A stretch of DNA of 64,000 bases from Bradyrhizobium sp. WSM471. Lineage in GTDB: Bacteria > Pseudomonadota > Alphaproteobacteria > Rhizobiales > Xanthobacteraceae. The stretch is taken from the NCBI RefSeq assembly GCF_000244915.1, contig NZ_CM001442.1:6200001-6264000 (forward strand), given 5' to 3'. The translations under genes were made by a program, and so were the position numbers. Numbering within the stretch: the stretch's first letter is position 1; each line of letters opens with the position of its first letter. Shown here in pieces: positions 51,769 to 62,453 of the stretch. Below the pieces are notes generated by a model, which ran no database searches, had not been told where the DNA came from, and saw only the letters and a list, made by a program, of their open reading frames with translations.

Positions 51769-51999
51769 TCAGGCCGCGAGCGGCGGGTGCTCGAAGGCAG
51801 CCTCGTCGAAGATCGCAATCGCCTCGAAGCGATAACTGCAGGCGTGGCATGTCCAGAGATACGAGACGCGCCCCTCGCCCGGCTCGATCCAGTCGGGCTG
51901 CGCGATCGGCGTGCCGCATTGGGCACAGGGGTTGTTTCTGGGCAAATCGTGTTCTGACATGTCGCCGCTGTGGGCCTTGACCATGGTTGATTTTGTCAT
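51769..51999 (-). CDS. Small zinc-ribbon protein
   Basis: 76 aa from the ATG at 51999 with GGGAGAGG upstream. Two C-x2-C knuckles (PCAQCGTP and WTCHACSYRF) form a probable zinc ribbon near residues 24-56. Nucleic-acid binding or protein interaction is possible; function unknown. Confidence 0.75.
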   Translation of the reverse strand: MTKSTMVKAHSGDMSEHDLPRNNPCAQCGTPIAQPDWIEPGEGRVSYLWTCHACSYRFEAIAIFDEAAFEHPPLAA

Positions 52000-52241
52000 G
52001 GCACCTCTCCCGATTCGCTGGCCGTGACATACTCGCTTTCGTGCGCCCATGCGAATAGACAGGCCTTCTGTCGCGAGTTGTCCGCCTGAGGGAACTCCTG
52101 CGCCAGCATTGAGCCGTCACTGCGGCTCGGCGCCGCGAAAAAATTTACGGCGGCGTTTGGTCACATCATTGCCGCGTTCGGGGGCCTAAACGGCAGCCGG
52201 GCGCAGGCCTTCAATCAGTCTCAGGACCTCCGGGATATCTG

Positions 52242-52790
52242 ATGAAAATTTTACATGTTGCCGCGCTGCTCGCGGCCGGACTGACGTTGCCACAGGCCGC
52301 ATTCGCGGGCCAAGCGGAGTACGCCGAGATGGTCGCGGCCCATGCGCGCGCCAACGGTGTGCCGGAGGCGCTGGTGCATCGCGTCATCATGCGCGAGAGC
52401 CGCTACCAGCCCGGGCTGGTCGGCCATGGCGGCACCATCGGGCTGATGCAGATCAAGCTCGCGACGGCCCGCGGGGTCGGCTACACCGGCGACGCCGCCG
52501 GCCTGCGCGATCCCAATACCAACCTCACCTATGCCGTGAAATATCTCGCCGGCGCCTATCACGCCGCCAATGGCGATCACGCCCGGGCCGTTCGTTATTT
52601 CGCCGGCGGCTATTACTACGCCGCAAAGCGGCAGCGGCAGGAGGCCGTGCAGGTCGCCAATATGAGCGAGGCCAATATGGGCGCCCCTTGGCTCGAGCCG
52701 AACGGCAATCCGCAGCCGATATTCGGCGCCGCCCCACACCGGAAGCTCGCCCAGCGCGTTCGCAACGCCCGGGCGCAGGCGCCGAGATAG
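52242..52790 (+). CDS. Lytic transglycosylase (SLT domain)
   Basis: 182 aa exported enzyme. Signal peptide to residue 22 (AFA-GQ). Goose-lysozyme-like SLT domain with catalytic Glu52 in MRESRYQPG, GTIGLMQIK and a DPNTNLTYAVKYLAGAY segment. Cleaves the glycan strand to 1,6-anhydroMurNAc. Short C-terminal tail. Stand-alone gene, no secretion-system neighbours. Confidence 0.93.
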   Translation: MKILHVAALLAAGLTLPQAAFAGQAEYAEMVAAHARANGVPEALVHRVIMRESRYQPGLVGHGGTIGLMQIKLATARGVGYTGDAAGLRDPNTNLTYAVKYLAGAYHAANGDHARAVRYFAGGYYYAAKRQRQEAVQVANMSEANMGAPWLEPNGNPQPIFGAAPHRKLAQRVRNARAQAPR

Positions 52791-52799
52791 CTCTCTCCG

Positions 52800-52933
52800 T
52801 GTCCCGGACGCGCTGCAGCGTGCAACGCTGCTGCGCAGAGCCGGGACCCACTTACTCCCACAGCAATGGGCCCCGGCTCAGCAGCGCACCACGTCGCCAA
52901 GAAGGCGACGCACTGCGCTGCGTCCGGGGCACG
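52800..52933. repeat. Dispersed repeat, family H (GTCCCGGACGCGCTGCAGCG)
   Basis: CGTCCCGGACGCGCTGCAGC at the left; CACTGCGCTGCGTCCGGGGC at the right, with GGGACCCA/TGGGCCCC and CAGCAGCGCACCACG in the core. A second copy is at 59222-59345. Between the transglycosylase gene and the TPP riboswitch. Confidence 0.85.
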
Positions 52934-52989
52934 AGAGCGGTGGGTTCCCGCCAAGCGCGTTGACCACCCAGTCCTGCTGGCCTACATTA

Positions 52990-53105
52990 GAGCCGTTCCG
53001 AGGGGTGCTCCGAGGAGGAGCTGAGATACCGCTAAATGGGCAAATCCGCCCAGGACCGCGGTGACCCTTTGAACCTGATCCGGGTCATACCGGCGAAGGG
53101 ACAGG
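52990..53105 (+). promoter_or_regulatory. TPP riboswitch (THI box)
   Basis: Conserved blocks in order: GAGGGGTGC (5' of P2/P3), GAGCTGAGATACC, ACCCTTTGAACCTGATCCGG, and CATACCGGCGAAGGGA. The 3' P1 strand overlaps the purine-rich GAAGGGACAGGG ahead of the thiO ATG. Thiamine pyrophosphate binding would therefore hide the ribosome site and shut off the operon. Confidence 0.95.
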
Positions 53106-53106
53106 G

Positions 53107-54132
53107 ATGTTGCAGACGACCAAGCGACCGGATTCCCCGGTATCCATCATCGGCGCGGGCATTGCTGGCGCCTGGCAGGCCTTGCTGTTCGCGCAGGCCG
53201 GCCATGCCGTCACCCTGCACGAGCGCGGTGACGCCGACATGACCGATGCCACCAGCCATTGGGCCGGCGGCATGCTCGCGCCTTATTGCGAGGCGGAAGT
53301 TTCCGAACCGATCATCTCCAGGCTCGGCCTGCGCTCGCTCGACATCTGGCGGCGCGAGCTGCCCGACACGCCCTTCAACGGTTCGCTGGTGGTCGCCCAC
53401 CCGCGCGAGCGCAACGATTTCGAGCGCTTTGCCCGGATGACCGCGGGCCACCGCCGGCTCGATGCGGCGGCGCTGGCCGAGCTCGAGCCGTCGCTCGAAG
53501 GCCGCTTCCGCGACGCGCTGTTCTTCCCGACCGAGGGCCATGTCGAGCCGCGCCGCGTGCTGCCGAAACTGCACGCGCGCATCCGCGCCGCCGGCGGCAC
53601 CATCAAATTCGAAAGCGATGTCGCCGCGGCCGAACTCGCAAAACTTGATCCTAAAGGCATCGTGATCGACTGCCGCGGCCTTGCTGCGCGCGACGAGCAG
53701 CCTGGCTTGCGCGGCGTCAAGGGCGAGATGATCCTGATCGAAACCGCCGAGGTGCAGCTCGCGCGCCCGGTGCGGCTGATCCATCCGCGCTGGCCGCTCT
53801 ACGTGATCCCGCGCGAGGACAATCTGTTCATGCTCGGCGCGACCTCGATCGAGGCCGAGGACACCGGCGTCAGCGTCCGTTCGGCGCTGGAGCTGTTGGG
53901 CGCGGCCTATGCCGTGCATCCCGCCTTCGGCGAGGCCCGCATCGTCGAATTCGGCTCCGGCCTGCGCCCCGCTTTCCCCGACAATCTGCCGCGCATCGGC
54001 ATCCACGGCAACACGATCAGCGTCAACGGCCTCTACCGCCACGGCTTCCTGATCGCGCCGGCGCTGGCCGAGCTGACGCTTGGCTTTGTCGAGCGCGGCC
54101 AGATCGACAATGAGGTGATGCAATGCGCGTGA
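53107..54132 (+). CDS. thiO: Glycine oxidase ThiO
   Basis: 341 aa FAD-dependent DAO-family enzyme that turns glycine into dehydroglycine, the thiazole precursor. N-terminal dinucleotide-binding SIIGAGIAGAWQALLFAQAG; SHWAGGMLAPYCEAE; C-terminal NGLYRHGFLIAPAL. First gene behind the TPP riboswitch. Its end overlaps thiS by 10 bp. Confidence 0.95.
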   Translation: MLQTTKRPDSPVSIIGAGIAGAWQALLFAQAGHAVTLHERGDADMTDATSHWAGGMLAPYCEAEVSEPIISRLGLRSLDIWRRELPDTPFNGSLVVAHPRERNDFERFARMTAGHRRLDAAALAELEPSLEGRFRDALFFPTEGHVEPRRVLPKLHARIRAAGGTIKFESDVAAAELAKLDPKGIVIDCRGLAARDEQPGLRGVKGEMILIETAEVQLARPVRLIHPRWPLYVIPREDNLFMLGATSIEAEDTGVSVRSALELLGAAYAVHPAFGEARIVEFGSGLRPAFPDNLPRIGIHGNTISVNGLYRHGFLIAPALAELTLGFVERGQIDNEVMQCA

Positions 54133-54320
54133 TGGTGAACGGCGAGCAGCGCGAGGTGAATTCGGCCAGCGTGGACGCGCTGCTCGCCGAGCTCGACTAC
54201 GAAGGCACCCATTTCGCCATCGCGCTCAACTACGACGTCGTGCCGAAAAGCCGCTGGGCCGAAACCGCGCTGAAGGCCGGCGACGAGATCGAGATCATCA
54301 CACCGCGGCAGGGAGGATGA
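54123..54320 (+). CDS. thiS: Sulfur carrier protein ThiS
   Basis: 65 aa ubiquitin-like protein ending in the required Gly-Gly (TPRQGG). Its C-terminus is thiocarboxylated and gives sulfur to the thiazole ring on ThiG. Two ATGs (54123, 54132) are possible; the first overlaps thiO. No thiF lies nearby. Confidence 0.95.
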   Translation: MRVMVNGEQREVNSASVDALLAELDYEGTHFAIALNYDVVPKSRWAETALKAGDEIEIITPRQGG

Positions 54321-54345
54321 TGTGAACGACGCTGTCGCCTTTCTT

Positions 54346-54494
54346 CACCTCGCCCCGCTTGCGGGGAGAGGTCGAAATTCGCGCGAGCGCGAATTTTTTC
54401 GGGTGAGGGGGACTCTCCGCGAGTCCGACTCCCACCTCCATTGCGGATACAGCCCCTCACCCCAACCCTCTCCCCGCGAAGAGCGGGGCGAGGG
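54346..54494. repeat. Dispersed repeat, family E, inside the thi operon
   Basis: CACCTCGCCCCGCTTGCGGG at the left, CGCGAGCGCGAATTTTTTCG core, and CTCCCCGCGAAGAGCGGGGC at the right. It sits between thiS and thiG, making this the widest gap in the operon (201 bp). Confidence 0.9.
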
Positions 54495-54521
54495 AGCAGA
54501 CCGCAAATCGCGGAGACACTG

Positions 54522-55307
54522 ATGATGGTCAATTTCTACGGCAAGACCTTCCCCTCCCGCCTCCTCATCGGCAGCGCGCTCTATCCCTCGCCTGCGATCA
54601 TGCAGGCGGCGATCCGCGCCTCGGGCTCGAACATCGTCACGGTGTCGCTGCGGCGCGAATCCGCCGGCGGCAAGACCGGCGATGCGTTCTGGAATCTGAT
54701 CCGCGAGCTCGACGTCACCGTGCTGCCGAACACCGCCGGCTGCCGCAGCGTGCGCGAGGCGGTGACGACGGCCAAGCTCGCGCGTGAATTGTTTGCGACG
54801 TCCTGGATCAAGCTGGAAGTCATCGCCGACAACGACACGCTGCAGCCCGACGTGGTCGGACTTGTGGAAGCAGCAACCATCCTGATCAAGGACGGCTTCG
54901 AGGTGTTCCCCTATTGCACCGAGGATCTCTCGGTCGCCAACCGCCTGGTCGATGCCGGCTGCAAGGTGGTGATGCCGTGGGCGGCGCCCATCGGCAGCGC
55001 GAAAGGCATCATCAACCGTGACGCGCTCAAGCTGATGCGCGAGCGGCTGCCCGACATCACACTGGTGGTCGATGCCGGCATCGGCGCGCCGTCGCACGCC
55101 GCCGAAGCGCTGGAGCTTGGCTACGACGCCGTGCTGCTCAACACCGCCATCGCCAAAGCCGCCGATCCCGTCGCGATGGCCAACGCCTTCCGCCTCGGCA
55201 TCGAGGCCGGCCGCACCGCTTTTGAGGCCGGGCTGATGAACGCCCGCGATTTCGCCTCTCCTTCCACCCCTGTCGTTGGGACACCTTTTTGGCATGCCGT
55301 ATCCTGA
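54522..55307 (+). CDS. thiG: Thiazole synthase ThiG
   Basis: 261 aa TIM-barrel enzyme that joins dehydroglycine, DXP and ThiS-thiocarboxylate. Start [20 protein letters not shown]; Schiff-base Lys in [11 protein letters not shown]; phosphate site [19 protein letters not shown]. Start at 54522, with CGGAG 6 bp before. It runs 14 bp into thiE. Confidence 0.95.
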   Translation: MMVNFYGKTFPSRLLIGSALYPSPAIMQAAIRASGSNIVTVSLRRESAGGKTGDAFWNLIRELDVTVLPNTAGCRSVREAVTTAKLARELFATSWIKLEVIADNDTLQPDVVGLVEAATILIKDGFEVFPYCTEDLSVANRLVDAGCKVVMPWAAPIGSAKGIINRDALKLMRERLPDITLVVDAGIGAPSHAAEALELGYDAVLLNTAIAKAADPVAMANAFRLGIEAGRTAFEAGLMNARDFASPSTPVVGTPFWHAVS

Positions 55308-55902
55308 TCGCTTCTATCCCGTCGTCGACAGCCTCGCCTGGGTCGAGCGGCTGACAAAACTCGGCGTCGGCACCATCCAGCTGCGCGCAAAAGACCTCGA
55401 CGATTCGCAATCGCTGCAGATGGTCACCGATGCGCTGGCGATCACCGCGGGCACGCAAGCCAAACTCGTCGTCAACGACTATTGGCGCGCGGCGATCGTC
55501 GCCGGCGCAAAATATCTGCATCTCGGCCAGGAGGACCTGGCGGACGCCGACCTCGCTGCCATCCGCGAGGCCGGCCTGTCGCTCGGCGTCTCCACCCATG
55601 ACGATGCCGAGCTGGACACCGCGCTGGCCGCCGAGCCCGATTATGTCGCGCTGGGGCCGATCTTCTTCACCACGCTCAAATCCATGCGCTTCGAGCCGCA
55701 GGGCATTCCGAAGATCACGGAATGGAAGAAGCGCATCGGCAATATCCCGCTGGTCGCGATCGGCGGCATCAAGTTCGAGCACGCCGCGGAGATCTTTGCC
55801 GCGGGCGCGGATTCCATCGCCGTGGTTTCCGACATCACCCAGAACGCCGACCCGGATGCGCGGGTGCGGCAATGGCTCGGCCAGGCGAAGGAGGCCGCGT
55901 GA
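55294..55902 (+). CDS. thiE: Thiamine-phosphate synthase ThiE-like
   Basis: 202 aa TIM-barrel. Couples HMP-PP with the thiazole phosphate. [15 protein letters not shown] (pyrophosphate-binding), [35 protein letters not shown] and [11 protein letters not shown]. The ATG at 55294 overlaps thiG; a TTG at 55276 is also in frame. Expected TenI/ThiE active-site residues appear present. Confidence 0.92.
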   Translation: MPYPDRFYPVVDSLAWVERLTKLGVGTIQLRAKDLDDSQSLQMVTDALAITAGTQAKLVVNDYWRAAIVAGAKYLHLGQEDLADADLAAIREAGLSLGVSTHDDAELDTALAAEPDYVALGPIFFTTLKSMRFEPQGIPKITEWKKRIGNIPLVAIGGIKFEHAAEIFAAGADSIAVVSDITQNADPDARVRQWLGQAKEAA

Positions 55903-55930
55903 TGCGCCTCGCCCTCACCCACACACCTCT

Positions 55931-56029
55931 GTCATTGCCCGGCTTGACCGGGCGATCCAGTACGCCGCGGCCTCTCGGCTCTGGCCGCACTGCCTCGGAG
56001 TACTGGATCCCCGCTTTCGCGGGGATGAC
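55931..56029. repeat. Dispersed palindromic repeat, family B, inside the thi operon
   Basis: GTCATTGCCCGGCTTGACCG at the left, GATCCAGTACGCC/GGAGTACTGGATC inner pair, TCGCGGGGATGAC at the right. Located between thiE and thiC. Confidence 0.9.
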
Positions 56030-56068
56030 AGCCGATTTGTCTCTCGCGCAGCGACGCCAACGAACTGA

Positions 56069-57982
<1,914 letters not shown>

Positions 57983-58009
57983 ACGACGCTCTAACTCGGC
58001 GTGCTCACT

Positions 58010-58579
58010 ATGCGGTTTGAAGTCCTACCTGGATTGCCGCCGTACGGCCCCCCAGCCGTATCGTTCACCGAGAACGGCCCTCGCGAATGGCGCGAGGGCC
58101 AAGTTGTTCGCTTCTATCCATCGGATTCGGAACCGTGGGTTGGTAATTTTCTTGGTGGATTGACCAAATTCAGTTCGGTTCTGCATCATCCGAATGGAAG
58201 CGACGTAATCGTTATCGCGATGGGCGAAGCCGTTATCGTCGATCCCGAGACACGCACCTTGCGCGACCGTATCGGGGCTCAAATCGAGGAGATCTTTGTT
58301 CTCGAAGAAGAGAAGTCCGTTGTGTTTCGCAGCATAGTTGATTTCTGCGCGATCGCTGCGGACAATACCAAATGGCACAGTCCACGGATTTCATGGGATG
58401 GCTTTCGTGGTCTCAAGAAAAGCGGGCTGGAACTATCTGGCGAGGCATGGACTCCTATCCAGGACGCCTGGGTTCCTTTTCAGCTCAACCTCTCAAACGG
58501 GCAATGCCTCAACGCTATTTACCAGGCCGACATGAGCAGAGCGCGTGAGGTTGTCGCGAGACCAACGCCCAAATCTTAG
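58010..58579 (+). CDS. Hypothetical protein, lower GC than neighbours
   Basis: 189 aa; an ATG at 58001 is also in frame. It contains VGNFLGGLTKFSSVLHHPNG, VIVIAMGEAVIVDPE and HSPRISWDGFRGL, and looks like a soluble globular protein. I do not recognise the family. GC is about 42% at 58141-58200 and 50% at 58321-58380, against roughly 65% nearby, which suggests recent transfer. It may be an immunity-like or SMI1-like orphan, but no toxin gene is near. Confidence 0.7.
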   Translation: MRFEVLPGLPPYGPPAVSFTENGPREWREGQVVRFYPSDSEPWVGNFLGGLTKFSSVLHHPNGSDVIVIAMGEAVIVDPETRTLRDRIGAQIEEIFVLEEEKSVVFRSIVDFCAIAADNTKWHSPRISWDGFRGLKKSGLELSGEAWTPIQDAWVPFQLNLSNGQCLNAIYQADMSRAREVVARPTPKS

Positions 58580-58590
58580 GAGTACCAAGC

Positions 58591-58661
58591 ATAGCCCAGA
58601 TGAGCGCAGCGGCATCCGAGGTCGATACCATCCCGCATATCGCTCCGCTCATGCGGGCTAC
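58591..58661. repeat. Dispersed palindromic repeat, family D
   Basis: ATAGCCCAGATGAGCGCAGC at the left and CGCTCATGCGGGCTAC at the right. The arms hold several mismatches, so it is an older copy of the 59897 and 61473 elements. Confidence 0.85.
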
Positions 58662-58678
58662 CGCCGTGGATAATTGAC

Positions 58679-59191
58679 GTGCCCGCCCCTCACCGCCTCC
58701 CCGACCAGCTCCGCCCCAACCTCCGCCTCGTCTTCGTCGGCACCGCAGCCAGCACGCGCTCGGCCGAGCTCGGGCACTACTATGCCCATCCCGGCAACCG
58801 CTTCTGGCGCGCGATCCATGAGGCCGGGATCACGCCGCGGCGCTATCAGCCGGGCGAGTTCGCCGCGCTGATCGAACTCGGGATCGGCTTCACCGATCTG
58901 TCCAAGTCGGGCGCCGGGATGGATCACCAGATCGCGGCCGAGACGATCGACGTGCCCGGCTTCAGGGCCAAGATCGAGCGGTATCGCCCGAGGACGATTG
59001 CGTTCACGAGCAAGAAGGCGGCGAGCTTGTTTTACGGCAAGCCGTCGGCCGCGATTGTGTTGGGGCGGCAGCCGCGCGATGAGAGTTTACCCGAAATGTT
59101 CGTGCTGCCCTCGCCGTCCGGCGCGGCGTCCGGGCATTGGACGCTGGAGCCGTGGCGCGAGCTTGCGGTGTGGATCGCGGCAACGGAATAG
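58679..59191 (+). CDS. Mug-like mismatch-specific DNA glycosylase (UDG superfamily)
   Basis: 170 aa from GTG. UDG-superfamily pattern with FVGTAASTRSAELGHYYAHP followed by GNRFWRAI, a middle FTDLSKSGAGMD, and a C-terminal VLPSPSGAASG loop. Normal Mug motif 1 is G-I-N-P-G with the catalytic Asn; here G21-T-A-A-S25, so the Asn is Ala23. Such changes occur in other UDG families (for example hypoxanthine-DNA glycosylases), so it may have different base preference or weak activity. Confidence 0.82.
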   Translation: MPAPHRLPDQLRPNLRLVFVGTAASTRSAELGHYYAHPGNRFWRAIHEAGITPRRYQPGEFAALIELGIGFTDLSKSGAGMDHQIAAETIDVPGFRAKIERYRPRTIAFTSKKAASLFYGKPSAAIVLGRQPRDESLPEMFVLPSPSGAASGHWTLEPWRELAVWIAATE

Positions 59192-59221
59192 TCGAGAGTG
59201 TCCCCGCTTTGGCCTGCTCGC

Positions 59222-59345
59222 GTGTCCCGGGCAAGCGAAGCGCAGACCCGGGACCCAGAAGCTCCGGCACGGATGCGGCATGGGCCCCGGCTCTGCAGCG
59301 CACCACGCCGCGAAGAGCGGCGCGATGCGCTGCGTCCGGGGCACG
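59222..59345. repeat. Dispersed repeat, family H
   Basis: GTGTCCCGGGCAAGCGAAGC at the left, TGGGCCCCGGCTCTGCAGCG and GCGATGCGCTGCGTCCGGGG at the right. Between the convergent Mug-like and VOC genes; related to 52800-52933. Confidence 0.85.
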
Positions 59346-59355
59346 GGCACCTGCC

Positions 59356-59793
59356 TCACCCAGCATACGCCTTGTCCAAATCCGCAATCACGATCTTTCT
59401 CATTTGCATCATCGCCTGCATGACGCGGTTCGCCTTGCTGCGGTCGGGGTCGCCGAGGTAGCGGCCGAGCGCTGATGGGATCACCTGCCAGGAGAGCCCG
59501 AACTTGTCCTTGAGCCAGCCGCAGCGGGATTCTTCGCCGCCGTCGGCGGTGAGCTTGTCCCAGAAATAATCGACTTCCGCTTGCGTCTCCACGCTGATGA
59601 AGAACGACACCGCCTCGTTGAACTTGTATTGCGGCCCGCCATTGAGCGCGTTGAAGCGCTGGCCTTCGAGCTCGAACACCGCCATGAAGTCGCTGACCGT
59701 CTCAACCTTGGCGTTGGGGAACACCGATTTGTAGAAGGCGACGGCCTCCGGCACGTTGTTGTCGAACCAGAGAAACGGCGTGATGGAGGTCAT
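59356..59793 (-). CDS. VOC-family (PhnB/3-dmu-9-like) protein
   Basis: 145 aa. Two beta-alpha-beta-beta-beta units with TPFLWFDNNVPEAVAFYKSV at the start and SRCGWLKDKFGLSWQVIPS near the end, typical of the PhnB-like branch of the vicinal oxygen chelate fold. The metal ligands are degenerate as usual in this branch. Function unknown. ATG at 59793 chosen, ahead of the conserved start. Confidence 0.88.
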   Translation of the reverse strand: MTSITPFLWFDNNVPEAVAFYKSVFPNAKVETVSDFMAVFELEGQRFNALNGGPQYKFNEAVSFFISVETQAEVDYFWDKLTADGGEESRCGWLKDKFGLSWQVIPSALGRYLGDPDRSKANRVMQAMMQMRKIVIADLDKAYAG

Positions 59794-59896
59794 GAATGGA
59801 AATCCTTTTGCCTCGGGCTGGATGCGCGGCAGGGTGCCCGGTGTTCCAAGGACGAGGCAGGGCGCAACGATCCGACAGTGGCGGCAGGATTTTCTT

Positions 59897-59970
59897 GTAG
59901 CCCGGATGAGCGACAGCGACATCCGGGGCCGGCAACTGCCCCGCATATCGCTATCGCTCATGCGGGCTAC
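59897..59970. repeat. Dispersed palindromic repeat, family D
   Basis: GTAGCCCGGATGAGCGACAG at the left and GCTATCGCTCATGCGGGCTA-C at the right. The 61473 copy has nearly the same arms. It lies between divergent VOC and GST genes; no operator seen besides. Confidence 0.92.
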
Positions 59971-60061
59971 GGGGTCCACGAAAACGCATTAACCTGTCGG
60001 AATCCACTCATTCCATTCGTCCTCCGAACGCAAAACGCGATCAACCCCGAAGCCCCTCCCG

Positions 60062-60712
60062 ATGCCCCCCACCATTACCGCCTTCGAAAGCTCGCCCGAC
60101 CGCGGCAAGGGGCAAGCCCGCGACATGCGGGTGCGCTGGGCGCTGGAAGAGATCGGCCAGCCTTACGACGTTCGCCTCGTCTCGTTCGCAGCGATGAAAG
60201 AACCCGCCCATCTCGCGCTGCATCCGTTCGGGCAGATTCCGACCTATGAGGACGGCGACCTCGCCTTGTTCGAATCCGGCGCGATCGTGCTCCATATCGC
60301 CGAGCGCCATGCCGGACTGCTGCCGCTTGAGCCAAACGCCAGGAGCCGCGCGATCGCGTGGATGTTTGCCGCGCTGAGCACGCTGGAGCCGCCGATCGTC
60401 GAACTCGGGATGGCCATGCTGTTCGAGCGCGACAAGGGCTGGTACGCGGAGCGACTGCCGCTGCTGCAGGATCGCGTCCGTGTCAGGCTCGGTGAATTGT
60501 CCCGCCGCCTCGGCGATGCCGACTGGCTCGACGGTGCGTTCAGCGCCGGCGACCTCATGATGGTGACAGTGCTGCGCAGGTTGAACGCATCAGGCCTGCT
60601 GGATGAATATCCAGATATTGCCGCCTATGTCGCTCGCGGCGAAGCGCGGCCGGCTTTCAGGCGGGCATTCGAGGCGCAATTTGCGGTCTTTACGGCGGCA
60701 TCGCATTCGTAG
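60062..60712 (+). CDS. Glutathione S-transferase family protein
   Basis: 216 aa. N-terminal thioredoxin-fold GST domain (RVRWALEEIGQPYDVRLVSF, IPTYEDGDLALFESGAIVLH) and C-terminal helical domain (GDADWLDGAFSAGDLMMVTV). Close to the usual 200-220 aa. Substrate unknown. The second GST lies 68 bp downstream. Confidence 0.9.
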   Translation: MPPTITAFESSPDRGKGQARDMRVRWALEEIGQPYDVRLVSFAAMKEPAHLALHPFGQIPTYEDGDLALFESGAIVLHIAERHAGLLPLEPNARSRAIAWMFAALSTLEPPIVELGMAMLFERDKGWYAERLPLLQDRVRVRLGELSRRLGDADWLDGAFSAGDLMMVTVLRRLNASGLLDEYPDIAAYVARGEARPAFRRAFEAQFAVFTAASHS

Positions 60713-60780
60713 GCGCACTCTCCCCATTGCGTCCCCCGGGGCACACCTGCATGCTGCCCTCCAACGCAGAGGAGCGTCCC

Positions 60781-61476
60781 ATGCTGACCCTCTACTCCTA
60801 TCCAGACCTGTTCGGCGTCGCCGACAACAACGGCTACGGCCTCAAGGTCTATGCTTTCCTGAAGCTCGCGGGCGTGCCCTTCGTGCACGAGCATGTGTTC
60901 GATGCCTCCGCCGCGCCGCGCGGGCAGCTGCCCTATATCGTGGATGACGGCGAGACCATCGGCGACAGCGAGACCATCATCGCGCACGCGACCGCGAAAT
61001 ACCGCCTCACCATCGATGCCGCACTCACCGCGGAGCAGAAGCGGACCAACCACTTCGTCACGCGGATGCTCGACGATCTCTATTGGGTGATGTCGTATTC
61101 GCGCTGGAAGGACGAGCGCTATTATCCGGCATTCCGTGACGCCTTCATCGCGCAACATCCGCAGATCGACGCGGCAGGGTTCGAGAAGGCGAAGGCCTAC
61201 AACGCGCAGCGCTATCACTACCAGGGCATCGGCCGCTACACGCCCGAGCAGGCCTACGCGCGGGGGCTCGCCGATCTGCAGGTGCTGGCGGAGATCGTGC
61301 CGACGACCGGCTTCGTGCACGGCGCGGCGTCGACTAGCATCGACGCCGGCATCTACGGCTTCATCGCCAACATTTTATTCTTTCCGATCCCGACGCCGCT
61401 GAAGGCCTTCGTCGATGCGCACGCCAATCTCGTCGCGCATTGCGAGCGGATTCACGCGGCGGTGAGGGGAACGTAG
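60781..61476 (+). CDS. Glutathione S-transferase-like protein (Tom37/metaxin-type branch)
   Basis: 231 aa. N-terminal domain YGLKVYAFLKLAGVPFVHEH and GQLPYIVDDGETIGDSETII; C-terminal helical half with WKDERYYPAFRDAF. This is the FAXC/Tom37-like GST branch. Its TAG stop lies inside the family D repeat that follows, at the start of that element. Confidence 0.88.
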   Translation: MLTLYSYPDLFGVADNNGYGLKVYAFLKLAGVPFVHEHVFDASAAPRGQLPYIVDDGETIGDSETIIAHATAKYRLTIDAALTAEQKRTNHFVTRMLDDLYWVMSYSRWKDERYYPAFRDAFIAQHPQIDAAGFEKAKAYNAQRYHYQGIGRYTPEQAYARGLADLQVLAEIVPTTGFVHGAASTSIDAGIYGFIANILFFPIPTPLKAFVDAHANLVAHCERIHAAVRGT

Positions 61477-61545
61477 CCCGGATGAGCGACAGCGACATCC
61501 GGGGCTGAGGGTGACCCGCATGTCGCTGTCGCTCATGCGGGCTAC
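61473..61545. repeat. Dispersed palindromic repeat, family D, overlapping a stop codon
   Basis: GTAGCCCGGATGAGCGACAG at the left and CTGTCGCTCATGCGGGCTAC at the right, an almost perfect pairing. The GST stop codon TAG (61474-61476) is part of the left arm, so the repeat has set the gene's C-terminus. Confidence 0.92.
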
Positions 61546-61566
61546 GAATTGAGCTGATCGCCGTCC

Positions 61567-62001
61567 CTACCGCATCGTGATCGCAAGGCCGCTGAGATCC
61601 GCATTCGCCATCAGGCCGACTTGCGTGCCGGACAGCTCGAGCACGGCGCCCTTCTGGTTGCTCAGCACGATGGCGCGCGCGCCGCGGCCCACCGCGATGC
61701 CCGCACCGGCGGCGCCGTAGACGCCGGCGATGTCGGAGGGCCGGTTGATGTTGGACACGCGGCCGCGCAGCACGGTCTTGGAGCCGCCGAAGACGAGGCC
61801 GTAATCGAGACCGCCGGTCGAGAGCGAATAGGCCCGGCCACGGAAGTTCAGCACGCCGGAGCCGCCGGAGCCGCCGATGATCCAGCCCGCCTTGTAGATC
61901 GTCAGCACCACAGTGCCGCCATCGGCCAGCGCCGAGGTCGAGAGGCCGGCGAGCGCGGCAATGCCGACCAGCGCGGCGCGAAGAGTGGATGCGAACTTCA
62001 T
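61567..62001 (-). CDS. Small secreted glycine-rich protein, SYLF-like by eye
   Basis: 144 aa with a signal peptide (to about residue 27, ALA-DG). Mature part has IIGGSGGSGVLNFRGRAYSL, a GLVFGGSKTVLRGRVSNI stretch and VGRGARAIVLSNQKGAVLEL. The Gly/Val pattern recalls the SYLF/Ysc84-like lipid-binding fold and related periplasmic families, but no firm family match. ATG at 62001. Confidence 0.72.
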   Translation of the reverse strand: MKFASTLRAALVGIAALAGLSTSALADGGTVVLTIYKAGWIIGGSGGSGVLNFRGRAYSLSTGGLDYGLVFGGSKTVLRGRVSNINRPSDIAGVYGAAGAGIAVGRGARAIVLSNQKGAVLELSGTQVGLMANADLSGLAITMR

Positions 62002-62128
62002 GAGGGTCTCCGGGGGCTATTCTTCAAGGAGGGCAACGAATCAGACGCAGCGAATGTATCCGATGCATCGCGGCGGCAACATGATGGGGGGCGGCTCTCA
62101 GGGCCAAGGTGCAGCAGCGCATTCAACT

Positions 62129-62230
62129 GTCATCGCCCGGTTTAACCGGGCGATCCAGTATTCCAGAGGGGCGATGGTGAACCGAGAAGCCGCGGCGTAC
62201 TGGATGCCCCGGTCGGGCCGGGGCATGACG
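62129..62230. repeat. Dispersed palindromic repeat, family B
   Basis: GTCATCGCCCGGTTTAACCG at the left, ATCCAGTATTCC/GCGTACTGGAT inner pair, GGGCCGGGGCATGACG at the right. Lies in the 452-bp region between the secreted protein gene and ridA. Confidence 0.9.
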
Positions 62231-62453
62231 GCGGAGTTTGGCGCGACGAGACGCTCACCCGCCATCATGCCATTCTGCCCCTGTTTTGCCCGACGGAGCA
62301 AGCGATTATTTTGCTTTTCCCGAATCCAAAAGGAAAGCTCAATGATTCTCGCCGGATGTCTACTGTGCATGGGGTTGTTTTCGCGTTTTTTGTTGGAGGC
62401 GCCCCGACCTGCCGCTACGCTTGCGCGTCCAGCCGTCCATCCGAGGTGATCCC
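62231..62453. other. Upstream region of ridA with a weak 35-codon frame
   Basis: A plus-strand ATG at 62342 behind AGGAAAG opens a 35-codon frame ending 4 bp before the RidA start. It is hydrophobic at first (MILAGCLLCMGLFSRFLLE). It could be a leader peptide or chance; low support. Nothing else seen. Confidence 0.2.

Noticed and set aside
52791..52989. Reading frames across the repeat upstream of the TPP riboswitch
   Set aside because: They run through the family H palindrome and have no ribosome site or conserved content.
62342..62449. 35-codon frame directly before ridA
   Set aside because: It has a moderate ribosome site but no recognisable sequence; its end coincides with the RidA ribosome site, so chance is likely.
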